Source: Candidatus Hydrogenedentota bacterium (lineage in GTDB: Bacteria > Hydrogenedentota > Hydrogenedentia > Hydrogenedentales > SLHB01). Taken from it: DNA of 13,705 bases. The DNA lies in assembly GCA_026387845.1 (NCBI GenBank), contig JAPLKX010000593.1, forward strand, positions 1-13,705, read 5' to 3'. Below are positions 7,801-13,383 of the stretch, piece by piece (the stretch's first letter is position 1; each line of letters begins with the position of its first letter). Under the pieces are notes generated by a model that saw nothing but the letters and a program-made list of their open reading frames with translations, was not told where the DNA came from and ran no database searches. The translations under genes and the position numbers were made by a program.

Positions 7801-10761
7801 GAGGCCCAAATGTACGCCCGGTTGGCTGGTTCAGTGATCTACGCCACGTCGCTCTACCGATCGAGTTCCAGCGTACTGGTTCGGAATACACGCGGGCAGT
7901 CGGGACTGTGGGCCTATGGGATCTCGGGCGACCTTCCCATCGTCCTGGTCCGTATCCGCGGCCGGGAGAAACTGGACCTGGTTCGGCAGGCTGTCCAGGC
8001 GCACGCGTACTGGCGGACGAAAGGACTGCGCGTAGACTTGGTCATTTGGAACGAGGACGATTCAATCTATCGCCAAGAGTTGCACGACGCCATCATGAGC
8101 CTTATCGCTGCAAGTTCCGAGGCGGCGATGGTGGACAAGCCCGGCGGCGTGTTTCTGCGCCGGGGAGAGCAGATTGCAGAGGAGGACCGCGTGCTCCTTC
8201 AAGCCGTGGCGAGGGTCGTGCTCGTGGACGATGCCGGGACGCTGCCCGAGCAGGTCGAGCGCCGCGGGAGGGCCCAGGTGCCAACCGCGATTCTCAAGCC
8301 GGTGCGCCGTCGAGCGAAATCGGCCATACCGGAAACGCCCAAGTATGACTTGGCTTTCTTCAACGGCCTCGGCGGCTTCACCCACGACGGCCGCGAATAC
8401 ATCGCCATCCTGAGTCCCGGCGAGAACACCCCCGCGCCTTGGGTCAACGTCATCGCCAACCCGCGGTTCGGAACGGTCGTGTCGGAGAGCGCGAGCGTCT
8501 ATACGTGGGCCGAGAACAGCCACGACTTTCGTCTGACCCCCTGGAGCAACGACCCGGTCAGTGGCGGCGGCGGAGAAGCCTTGTACATCCGCGACGAAGA
8601 GACCGGCCGCGTCTGGTCGCCTTCTCCCCAACCCGCGCGCGGGGCCATGCCGTATGTCGCCCGCCACGGCTTCGGCTACAGTATCTTCGAGTACCAGGAA
8701 GACGGCGCCGCCAGCGAACTGACCCTGTACGTCGACATGGATGCCCCCGTGAAGTTCGCAAGGCTCAAGATTACGAACCGCTCGGGCCGGCCCCGCCGCT
8801 TGTCCGTCACCGCGTACTGGGAACTCGTGTTGGGCGAGTCGCGCGATAAGACGCTCATGCACGTCGTCACCGGGATTGATCCCATAACGGGCGCCGTCTT
8901 TGCCCGAAACGCTTACAACTCGGAGTTCGGCGGGCGCGTGGTATTCGCCGACTCGAGCGAAGCCACGCGCACGATAACGGCCGACCGAACCGAGTTCCTC
9001 GGCCGTAACGGGACCCCCGCCAATCCGGCGGCACTGAACCGTGTCCGACTGTCCGGCCGCGTAGGCGCTGGACTCGACCCATGCGCCGCGATACAAGTGC
9101 CCGTGGACCTGGACGACGGGCAGGAAAAGGAAATCGTCTTTACCCTTGGCGCCGCCGAGTCGGAAGAGCAGGCGAGGCACCTCATTCAGGAGGCTCGGGG
9201 CGTCTCGGCAGCGCAACGGGCCTTGGAGGGCGTGTGGCAATACTGGAGCCGCACCCTGGGCGTCGTCCATGTGGAGACACCCGACCCGGCCCTCAACTTC
9301 CTGGCCAACGGCTGGCTGATGTACCAAACCCTCTCATGCCGAATATGGGGGCGGACCGGTTTCTACCAGTCGGGCGGAGCATACGGGTTCCGCGATCAAC
9401 TGCAGGACGCGATGGCCCTCGTCCACGCTGAACCCCTTATATTGCGCGCCCACTTGCTTCGTGCCGCGGCGCGACAGTATCACGACGGAGACGTGCAGCA
9501 TTGGTGGCATCCACCGGCGGGCAGGGGCGTGCGAACCCACTGCTCCGACGATTATCTCTGGTTGCCATACGCCACCTGCCGCTACGTGACCGCCACAGAA
9601 GACACCGGCGTGCTGGAAGAGATGGTGCCGTTCCTCAACGGGCGCCCACTTCGCCCGGAGGAGGACTCCTATTATGATCTGCCGCAGGTGTCCGACAAGG
9701 CGGAAACCCTGTACGAGCACTGCGTGCGCGCCATCAACAACGGCCTGCGTTTCGGCGACCCCCGCTTCGGGGGCCATGGCCTGCCCCTGATGGGCAGCGG
9801 TGATTGGAACGACGGGATGAATCTCGTCGGGGAACACGGAAAGGGCGAGAGCGTCTGGCTGGGATTCTTCCTGTACGATGTCCTCACGCGTTTTGCCCAA
9901 CAGGCCCGCCGACGCGGCGATAGCGCCTTTGCTGACAAGTGTCTGTCCGAGGCCGGACGGTTGCGGCTTCACATAGAAGACTCGGCATGGGACGGGCAAT
10001 GGTACCGCCGGGCCTTCTTCGACGACGGCGAACCGCTCGGCTCGGCGAAAAACCCAGAGTGCCAAATCGACTCGATTCCACAAAGCTGGTCCGTTCTCTC
10101 TCGAGCGGGCGAGCCTGGCCGCGCCCAGGCCGCGATGGAAAGCGTCGACCGCAGGTTGGTACGCCGCGATGCACGACTCGTTCAGCTTTTCGAGCCCCCG
10201 TTCGACAAATCCGATCTCAACCCCGGTTATGTCAAAGGATACATTCCCGGCGTGCGCGAAAACGGCGGGCAATACACGCATGCGGCAATCTGGGCCGCTA
10301 TGGCATTTGCCGATATGGGAGATTCCAACCGCGCATGGGAGCTGTTCTCACTGCTCAACCCAATCGCTCACGGCACGGCGCCCGACGACATGCAAACCTA
10401 CAAAGTAGAACCCTACGTTATCGCCGCCGACCTCTATGCCGCTTCCCCGCACACGGGCCGCGGCGGATGGACGTGGTACACCGGCTCGGCCGGTTGGATG
10501 TACCGCCTCATCACGGAATCACTGCTCGGCTTGCAGTTGCACGCCGACGTACTTCGGTTCGCCCCATGCCTCCCGCCGGCGTGGCAAACGTTTAAGATCC
10601 ACTACCGCTACCGCGAGACCTTCTACCACATCACCGTCCACAACGCCGGCGGCGGAAAATCCGTAAACCGAGTGGTGACAGACGGGCTGGAACAGCCCGA
10701 CAAGGCGATCCATCTGCTTGACGACCACAACCAACACGACGTTGACGTGGAAGTCCACTGA
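1900..10761 (+). CDS. ndvB: Cyclic beta-1,2-glucan synthase (GT84-GH189-GH94)
   Basis: It makes cyclic beta-1,2-glucan from UDP-glucose in the inner membrane: initiation, elongation, chain-length control and ring closure in one protein. Length 2,953 aa matches Brucella/Agrobacterium/Rhizobium enzymes (about 2,830-2,870) and the frame is unbroken. Layout: cytoplasmic N-terminal region 1-430; helices about 435-495; GT84 with D554, D653-T-D655 and LSHD766 (EG follows), then RRRRW (W801) before RGDWQ; helices about 849-887 and 971-1017; glycoamylase-like/GH189 region about 1040-1610 with DKSRGLL (1389 on), GISESGFNAW (1500-1509) and HHEGM (1597-1601); a GH94-type beta-sandwich about 1670-1940; a linker; then GH94 about 2150-2940 with FRDQLQD (2497-2503), DWNDGMN (2635-2641, which holds the expected general acid) and GWTWYTGSAGW (2856-2866). 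GTG 1900 is the most upstream start. GTG 1909 has GAAAGG 8 bp before it and may be the real one. No ndvA/chvA exporter gene is in the window. Confidence 0.97.
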   Translation: MTAVLVPPPGIKQRLERLVNWYQTIGGDGRMQPPADEQPLRAELYSVNQLEHHANALAGLHVLATGVAPDRLISRLEENERILIRTYDLLTGAVTKNRRIVPAAEWLLDNFYLIEEQIRTARRHFPPSYSKGLPRLAKGPAAGSPRVYSIAMELISHVDGGVDATSLNAFITSYQAVEPLTLGELWAIPIMLRLGLIENLRRVAVRLSASLRDRGLATDWAERMVSVVEQNPSDLILVLADMARADPPLSSAFLAELTRHLQGQSPHFAFALSWLEHRVSEQGLKIAHLVKMESQAQAADQASISNTIASLRLLSLTDWREFVEGQSIVEQTLRGEPSGMYPNMDFATRDLYRHAVEEVAKRGRRSENEVARKAIGLAKAAVDPRDIRAVDPGRSRKAHVGYYLIDKGRTELEQAAAVKSSPRAALRKGVRRHPLFFYLSGVAALTACVMAGLYGWAAHGGLPPWILALMSLPVLMCVVHLAIGIVNWLVTVFVGPLPLPRMDFRTGIPPEHRTMVVVPTMLTSVRAVCDLLEAIEIHYVANNDHHLHFALLTDLNDASQAVMPEDAELIREAREGIEALNEKYKNERTDAFFLFHRPRRWNEKDRVWMGYERKRGKLKEFNALLRGGSNDSFQEMVGDMSILPEIRYVITLDTDTQLPRDAARGLVESMAHPLNRPVFDTQRRRVVDGYSIIQPRVGTSLPSASRSWYVRLFAADSGLDPYTRAVSDIYQDLFAEGSFIGKGIYDVDTFHRACACLPDNAILSHDLLEGAYARSALLTNVELYEDHPHRHSADVSRRRRWIRGDWQIAWWLLPRVPGTDARWTRNPISGLSKWKIFDNLRRSLVPASMLMLLCFAWLLPWAWFSAGATLLAIAVVAVIPILAGALNLTRKPVDLPFWMHIRAFAPRIVRRAGQALFTLVFIPYDACISLDSIARTLTRLFWTHRNLLEWTTSTDDESRERNGLGGHYRSMWVAPTIAAIMLALITLVQPGHLPFSGPILGLWAASPLIAWWLSHPIQDRDPHLSEEQVVFMRNLARRTWGYFEAFVTADENWLPPDNVQEYPIQNTASRTSPTNIGVTLLANLAAYDFGYASASQLLLRTHKTFETMGRMERYRGHFFNWYDTHSLRALPPQYVSTVDSGNLAGHLLVLRRGLLELIDAAILPPRVFDGVQDTARVLFDLIRRSIEALEPEIDSLPPRDALRKVERLEAELKDPPSRDGSGLRASILLLRRVADWARDIGPVNGLDGEAQTWARALEQCAVEHRDDIAHLAPWALLPPPPQGLWRHGSAEQVHRLDEFREWLGQLESIPTLRQVAALNLSLLPLLDEILAGFGGPNSNEDSELSDWLGGLRLAIIEAAQRALERIREIEAAADRCHEFSDMDFSFLFDKSRGLLAIGYNAGDHRMDTGFYDLLASEARLASFYAISQGQLGQEHWFALGRLLTTSRGAVALLSWNGSIFEYLMPLLVMPAYENTLLDQTCKAVVRRQIEYGNQRGVPWGISESGFNAWGVHLDYQYRAFGVPGLGLKRGLADDLVVAPYASVMALMVAPEAACRNLERLTAEGRQGPYGFYEAIDYTPSRLPFGVASATVRSFMTHHEGMSLLSLAYLLLDRPMQRRFQADPTLQATSLLLQERIPKTTAPIFPHTIEANVIRTASAEAERTMRVFTDPGSPVPEVHLLSNGRYHVMVSSAGGGYSRWRDLAVTRWREDPTRDCCGTFCYLRDLDNGRFWSTGYQPTLQPSKAYEAIFVQGKAEFRRRDDDIETHTEISVSPEDDIELRRIAITNRSDRPRTIEVTSYAEVVLAPNDQDLAHPAFSNLFVQTELVRARQAILCTRRPRSAEEQPPWMVHLMTVQGQPSGEISFETDRAKFVGRGRTLAWPAAMAGDGQLSGSEGPVLDPVAAIRRAVCIQPNETARIDLITGVAGTREAATALVDKYYDPRLADRVFDLAWTHSNAELQHLNAVEAEAQMYARLAGSVIYATSLYRSSSSVLVRNTRGQSGLWAYGISGDLPIVLVRIRGREKLDLVRQAVQAHAYWRTKGLRVDLVIWNEDDSIYRQELHDAIMSLIAASSEAAMVDKPGGVFLRRGEQIAEEDRVLLQAVARVVLVDDAGTLPEQVERRGRAQVPTAILKPVRRRAKSAIPETPKYDLAFFNGLGGFTHDGREYIAILSPGENTPAPWVNVIANPRFGTVVSESASVYTWAENSHDFRLTPWSNDPVSGGGGEALYIRDEETGRVWSPSPQPARGAMPYVARHGFGYSIFEYQEDGAASELTLYVDMDAPVKFARLKITNRSGRPRRLSVTAYWELVLGESRDKTLMHVVTGIDPITGAVFARNAYNSEFGGRVVFADSSEATRTITADRTEFLGRNGTPANPAALNRVRLSGRVGAGLDPCAAIQVPVDLDDGQEKEIVFTLGAAESEEQARHLIQEARGVSAAQRALEGVWQYWSRTLGVVHVETPDPALNFLANGWLMYQTLSCRIWGRTGFYQSGGAYGFRDQLQDAMALVHAEPLILRAHLLRAAARQYHDGDVQHWWHPPAGRGVRTHCSDDYLWLPYATCRYVTATEDTGVLEEMVPFLNGRPLRPEEDSYYDLPQVSDKAETLYEHCVRAINNGLRFGDPRFGGHGLPLMGSGDWNDGMNLVGEHGKGESVWLGFFLYDVLTRFAQQARRRGDSAFADKCLSEAGRLRLHIEDSAWDGQWYRRAFFDDGEPLGSAKNPECQIDSIPQSWSVLSRAGEPGRAQAAMESVDRRLVRRDARLVQLFEPPFDKSDLNPGYVKGYIPGVRENGGQYTHAAIWAAMAFADMGDSNRAWELFSLLNPIAHGTAPDDMQTYKVEPYVIAADLYAASPHTGRGGWTWYTGSAGWMYRLITESLLGLQLHADVLRFAPCLPPAWQTFKIHYRYRETFYHITVHNAGGGKSVNRVVTDGLEQPDKAIHLLDDHNQHDVDVEVH

Positions 10762-10790
10762 CGGGCCCCTTCTGCATGAGGGTCGTTTTT
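10761..10790 (+). terminator. Probable intrinsic terminator of ndvB
   Basis: GGCCC (10764-10768) pairs with GGGTC (10780-10784) with one G-T wobble. The stem can extend through AC/GT with one bulged G. Five T residues follow (10786-10790). It begins at the last base of the ndvB stop codon. The stem is modest, so confidence is moderate. Confidence 0.45.
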
Positions 10791-10864
10791 CACTTCTCCA
10801 TAACAGCGCCGCACGCATGGCCACGGAAAACTACTCGGCCCAGCGCACGGCAGCGGCATGAGTT

Positions 10865-10893
10865 AAGAAAACGTCACCGCGGGCCGCGGCGTT
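10865..10893 (-). terminator. Terminator overlapping the glycine-zipper gene stop codon
   Basis: Read on the minus strand, AACG plus CCGC pair with GCGG and CGTT around a 5-nt loop, followed by TTTTCTT. The TGA stop of the glycine-zipper gene is the 3-nt bulge in the descending arm. This fits an intrinsic terminator facing the convergent ndvB terminator about 75 bp away. The bulge weakens the call. Confidence 0.45.
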
Positions 10894-11116
10894 GGTCGGT
10901 CTGGTTTCCGATGACCGCGCCACCTAAGGCGCCGGCAGCGCCACCGATGAGGGCGCCTTCACCGGCATGACCGGATTGATTGCCGATGATGGCTCCCGCT
11001 CCCGCTCCCACCGCACCACCCACCAACGCACCCTCTTGAGCCCGCGTCGCACAACCCGCGGCCCCGCCAACAAGTGCCGCCAATGTAATCGCGATGGCTG
11101 CCAATCTGGTTTTCAT
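10874..11116 (-). CDS. Glycine-zipper lipoprotein (OsmB-like type)
   Basis: The start at 11116 is preceded by GGAAGG (11122-11127) with 5-nt spacing; a longer in-frame extension upstream has no signal sequence and is not favoured. The 80-residue product has a hydrophobic signal of about 20 residues ending in GGAAGC, so C22 is the likely lipidated cysteine; the lipobox is slightly atypical (Ala rather than Leu at -3). The mature part is almost entirely glycine zipper with many GxxxG spacings, in two tandem copies of 25 residues: E28 to Q47 and E53 to Q72, each ending IIGNQ or VIGNQ. A short basic tail follows. Small glycine-zipper lipoproteins, including E. coli OsmB, are envelope proteins often induced by osmotic stress; their biochemical role is poorly known. 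It is the last gene of the minus-strand group, facing ndvB. Confidence 0.85.
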   Translation of the reverse strand: MKTRLAAIAITLAALVGGAAGCATRAQEGALVGGAVGAGAGAIIGNQSGHAGEGALIGGAAGALGGAVIGNQTDQRRGPR

Positions 11117-11350
11117 ATCAACCTTCCCGGAGTGTCGACTCCATTTCTTCCTTGCCCCAGAACAGCCTGGGGCGTCGAAAACCTCACCCAAAACACCCTT
11201 GACGCATCCTCCGGTCTGGAGGACGCACCAAGGATGCTCGGGGTGAGTCTGAAAGCATCTCTTCTTCGCGGCCTTCGTTCGGTCGCCCACATTTATTCTG
11301 TATCATCAACTCATACACACGTGACGCACGGTTGCAAGGACAGGCATAGA
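11117..11350 (-). other. Leader region with three hairpins between two lipoprotein genes
   Basis: No coding feature is supported in these 234 bp. Three stem-loops are present, in minus-strand order. The first is 11204-11226: nine positions, one mismatch, 5-nt loop, GCATCCTCC against GGAGGACGC. The second is 11154-11173: GCCCCAG against CTGGGGC, perfect, 6-nt loop. The third is 11129-11142: GGAGT against ACTCC, perfect, 4-nt loop. The last sits directly before the ribosome-binding GGAAGG of the glycine-zipper gene. None is followed at once by a T-run. They may end or attenuate transcription from the upstream lipoprotein gene, or structure the leader (inference). Confidence 0.45.
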
Positions 11351-11821
11351 CTACATGGCGTCATGCCGGGCGTTGTCCTCGTGCCGGCCGTTGTCCTCTT
11401 GCGGGGCGTTGTTCTCGTGCCGGGCGTTGTTTCCGGGCCCGACATTTTCGTCGTGTCGCGCGTTGTTTTCGCGCCTGGCGTCGGCTTCACGCCTGGCTAT
11501 GTCTTCGCGCTTGGCGATGGCTGCGCGCTCCCGCATGGCTATGGCTTCGCGCTCGCGCATGGCTATGGCTTCACGCCTGGCCATGTCTTGATACCTGGCG
11601 TTTTGTTCGCGCCGCGCGTTTTCTTCCTGCCAAGCATTGCCGTAACCCGAGCGGCCCTGCTCTGGGACCACGATGGTGAGGCCATCATTTGCCACAGGGC
11701 GGCCATGCCAGCCTTGGGATCTTTGTCCCGGTCCGTAAGTCGCACATCCCGCCAAAAGGAGCGCGGATGCTGCAACCACCGTGGTAACAATCCCCAATTT
11801 CAATGCGTTTCGCATGCACAT
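11351..11821 (-). CDS. Lipoprotein with hexapeptide-repeat charged tail
   Basis: Start 11821 is chosen because AAAGGA lies 8 nt before it; a second ATG two codons later is possible. The product has 156 residues with a signal peptide and a good lipobox, LLAGC, giving lipidated C26. Residues 27-64 are Gly- and polar-rich. From about 65 to the end the chain is almost only Ala, Arg, Glu, Asn, Asp and His in six-residue units around A-R-[RH]-E-[DN]-N. Ala-Arg or its variant recurs at 69, 75, 81, 87, then after two eight-residue units (AIAMRERE, AIAMRERA) at 103, 109, 115, 121, 133, 139, 145, 151. The first part of the tail should be helical and highly charged; the Asn/Gly/Pro-rich end is likely disordered. 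No domain family is recognised. It could be a cell-wall or outer-membrane tether or a spacer protein, but function is unknown. Confidence 0.8.
   Translation of the reverse strand: MCMRNALKLGIVTTVVAASALLLAGCATYGPGQRSQGWHGRPVANDGLTIVVPEQGRSGYGNAWQEENARREQNARYQDMARREAIAMREREAIAMRERAAIAKREDIARREADARRENNARHDENVGPGNNARHENNAPQEDNGRHEDNARHDAM
11367..11630 (-). repeat. Coding minisatellite: 18-bp repeats with two 24-bp units
   Basis: Fourteen imperfect direct repeats tile 264 bp without a gap, all in frame with the lipoprotein gene: nine 18-bp units (11367-11528), two 24-bp units (11529-11552 and 11553-11576, identical at 22 of 24 positions), then three 18-bp units (11577-11630). On the plus strand many units read approximately CGGGCGTTGTCCTCGTGC. 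The array encodes the charged hexapeptide tail of the lipoprotein. Such arrays can change copy number by slippage without frameshift. Confidence 0.85.
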
Positions 11822-11919
11822 ATCATTTGTCCTTTCTTCCGTAACTTCGAGTACGCGGCTTTCGCGACTCGTTCTATCGTCCACACGTCGTCACGTTCCG
11901 ATCACACAGGCCAGGCCAT

Positions 11920-12489
11920 TCAACCGTTCAGCTCACGCGACAAGTCTATTGAGGCCGCCACAACGGCCCGGTCCGCCCTTTTCGCCGGATCGGCATCCAT
12001 ATCCACATTTTCAAAATCACCGCGGAGCGCCTTCAGGGCATATCTTTCCAGATTGATTTCACGGGAACTGCGGATGCCTATGCGCCGGAAAAGCGGCAAC
12101 GGCGGGCTCCAACCATGCAGCGCATGCTCGAGCATAAAACCGCCGGCCATGCCCGCGAGAATTCGAAACCGCCGCGCAAACATGCCCAAAAAGAAACCAC
12201 CCAGTGTTACCGCCGAAAACGTGGTTTCCAGCGCCCGCTCGATATCCCATTCCCGTTCCAATTCATTGAGGCGGTGTTCGATCTCCTCGGGATGCCGCGC
12301 ATAATAATAAACATTGGCTTCAATCTGCCGCGCTATTTGCTCATTGACATCCGGGAACGTCTGTTCCGCTACCCGCGTCTCCGTCGCTGGCAGCCGTCCC
12401 ATAAAGCACGAGACGCTTGCCTTGACCGCTTCCACAGTCTCTTCGGCGGTCTCGATAGATTCGTCTGTCATTACGCCATCTGGCGTCAT
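11920..12489 (-). CDS. DUF2892-like two-helix membrane protein
   Basis: Start 12489 follows GAGGGA (12498-12503) by 8 nt; an alternative ATG lies six codons in. The protein has 189 residues. An acidic N-terminus (1-50) precedes a segment with INEQ-like helix, YYYARHPEEIEHRLNEL and REWDIERALE (about 48-88), then two hydrophobic stretches (about 89-104 and 107-122), then the signature HGWSPPLPLFRRIGIRSS and ERYALKALRGDF (about 125-159), and a charged tail. From memory this layout matches a common group of DUF2892/YgaP-membrane-domain proteins; these usually carry GWCP where this one has GWSP, so the cysteine is replaced by serine. Function of the family is unknown. It is the third gene after the DUF883 and YqjE-like genes, separated by 66 bp containing a hairpin. 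Confidence 0.7.
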   Translation of the reverse strand: MTPDGVMTDESIETAEETVEAVKASVSCFMGRLPATETRVAEQTFPDVNEQIARQIEANVYYYARHPEEIEHRLNELEREWDIERALETTFSAVTLGGFFLGMFARRFRILAGMAGGFMLEHALHGWSPPLPLFRRIGIRSSREINLERYALKALRGDFENVDMDADPAKRADRAVVAASIDLSRELNG

Positions 12490-12517
12490 AAGAGTCGTCC
12501 CTCAAGTAAAGCAGATT

Positions 12518-12537
12518 CCGCGGCAGTGCCGCCGCGG
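12518..12537 (-). other. Intercistronic hairpin before the DUF2892-like gene
   Basis: CCGCGGC (12518-12524) and GCCGCGG (12531-12537) form a perfect 7-bp stem with a 6-nt loop in the 66-bp gap between the YqjE-like and DUF2892-like genes. No T-run follows on the minus strand, so transcription may pass through. Its likely effect is to separate mRNA levels of the two genes (inference). Confidence 0.45.
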
Positions 12538-12555
12538 GTCCGCTGGCCTATTCGT

Positions 12556-12831
12556 TCATTTATTCAACAAAATCGCCACACCCACCAGGATACCTGCCGC
12601 AATGAGCGTGAATATCCCCGACAAAAAAGCCGCCAGGGTCGGCCCCGCCGCTTCCAGGAAAAGTAAATATACGCACCACGTCAGCAAGCCAACACCAGCA
12701 GCCAAAAACGTGACGCCCACTAGTACCAGCAGAAAACCCATCATTACGCGCATCACACTGCGGCGCAATGTTCTGCCTTCCGCTTCGATTAGGTTCGCTA
12801 CCGCAATGAGAAAATCAGCAACGCCGGTCAT
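12556..12831 (-). CDS. YqjE/phage-holin-like small membrane protein
   Basis: The start at 12831 lies 3 nt after the stop of the DUF883 gene, and its GAGGAGG ribosome site overlaps the last codons of that gene, so the two are translationally coupled. The 91-residue product has an amphipathic N-terminus containing ANLIEAEGRTLRR and two long hydrophobic segments (about 28-60 and 64-90). In enterobacteria and many other proteobacteria a DUF883 protein (YqjD) is followed by YqjE, a DUF1469/Phage_holin_3_6 protein with two helices; gene order and architecture match, though this one is shorter than the usual 120-130 residues. Holin-like here is a family label only; no lytic role is implied. Function unknown. 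Confidence 0.6.
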   Translation of the reverse strand: MTGVADFLIAVANLIEAEGRTLRRSVMRVMMGFLLVLVGVTFLAAGVGLLTWCVYLLFLEAAGPTLAAFLSGIFTLIAAGILVGVAILLNK

Positions 12832-12834
12832 CCG

Positions 12835-13188
12835 CTACCTCCTCAGCAAGAAGCGGCCCAGCACCAGACCTATGCCCAAGGTGCTCAATAGAATGATTAG
12901 CGGCCGCTTCTCGATGTTTTCCCGGCCAAGTTCGACAGCTCTCGTTCCCTGGCGCCGAATCGCGTCATAGGCATCTTTGAACTGTTCTTCGGTGCACGAT
13001 TCCAGATTGTGCGCGCTTTTCCACAGGCGCGACTTAGCATCAGCGAGCTTTTCCCGTGCCTTAAACCCCCCGGCCACCATTTGCTTGAGGTCGCCGCGCA
13101 ACTCATCGAGGTCCCGCTTGATATCCTGCATAGTTACTTCGCTAACGGTTGCCATTGTTCCCGCTGCTCCTTTCTTTTCCTCGTCCAT
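12835..13188 (-). CDS. DUF883 (YqjD/ElaB/YgaM-like) membrane-anchored protein
   Basis: The 117-residue product is charged and helical from about 15 to 93 (DIKRDLDELRGDLKQM, then a second helical stretch with EEQFKDAYDAIRRQ), followed by a single C-terminal hydrophobic segment at about 95-113 containing RPL, the small-residue run GIGLVLGR and a basic end. This is the DUF883 architecture. In E. coli, YqjD and its paralogues are tail-anchored inner-membrane proteins that bind ribosomes in stationary phase under RpoS control. Start 13188 is chosen with AGGAAAG upstream; an in-frame ATG at 13155 with AGGAG 11 nt before it is an alternative. It leads a probable operon with the YqjE-like gene (3-nt gap) and the DUF2892-like gene. 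Confidence 0.87.
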   Translation of the reverse strand: MDEEKKGAAGTMATVSEVTMQDIKRDLDELRGDLKQMVAGGFKAREKLADAKSRLWKSAHNLESCTEEQFKDAYDAIRRQGTRAVELGRENIEKRPLIILLSTLGIGLVLGRFLLRR

Positions 13189-13383
13189 TCCAAGCTCTTT
13201 CCTGTCCCGGCCACCGGCGAGGCATCCGGCCGACAAGAAACGTCCATTCAACGAATGAGCCCTTCCGCTTGCGGATGGACGCCGCCCCGCGGCGTGAGTG
13301 GCGCGACATGCATCAAACCGCTCACAGCAGGCCCTTGACCTTGAAAGACACGAACCGGCATCGCGACGACCCCGACGATCCCG
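13189..13383 (-). other. Gap between dodecin and DUF883 genes, with hairpin
   Basis: These 195 bp hold no supported gene. ACGCCGC (13279-13285) and GCGGCGT (13289-13295) form a perfect 7-bp stem with a 3-nt loop; no T-run follows on the minus strand, so it is at best a weak terminator for the dodecin gene. The promoter for the DUF883 operon should lie here, but I see no convincing core elements. Confidence 0.4.

Noticed and set aside
8062..9327. Open frame of 421 codons on the minus strand
   Set aside because: It lies wholly opposite the GH94 part of ndvB, whose family motifs are unmistakable; long antisense frames are expected in GC-rich coding DNA.
1900..10761. Fusion of separate genes or assembly artefact because of its extreme length
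   Set aside because: Domain order and total length agree with known cyclic beta-1,2-glucan synthases, and the frame is uninterrupted.
11117..11290. N-terminal extension of the glycine-zipper gene to an upstream start
   Set aside because: It would bury the signal peptide 58 residues inside the protein and crosses three hairpins; the start at 11116 has its own ribosome site.
11367..11630. CRISPR-like array
   Set aside because: Units are contiguous 18- and 24-bp direct repeats without spacers and are in frame with a lipoprotein gene, so this is a coding minisatellite.
10967..12304. Long open frame of 445 codons on the plus strand
   Set aside because: It runs antisense through the two lipoprotein genes and part of the DUF2892-like gene, has no ribosome site, and its low-complexity Val/Leu/Gly run is just the reverse reading of the hexapeptide repeat. 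The minus-strand genes have signal peptides and good ribosome sites.
12556..12831. Prophage holin
   Set aside because: No endolysin or phage structural genes are nearby; the DUF883 partner and gene order fit the chromosomal yqjD-yqjE type.
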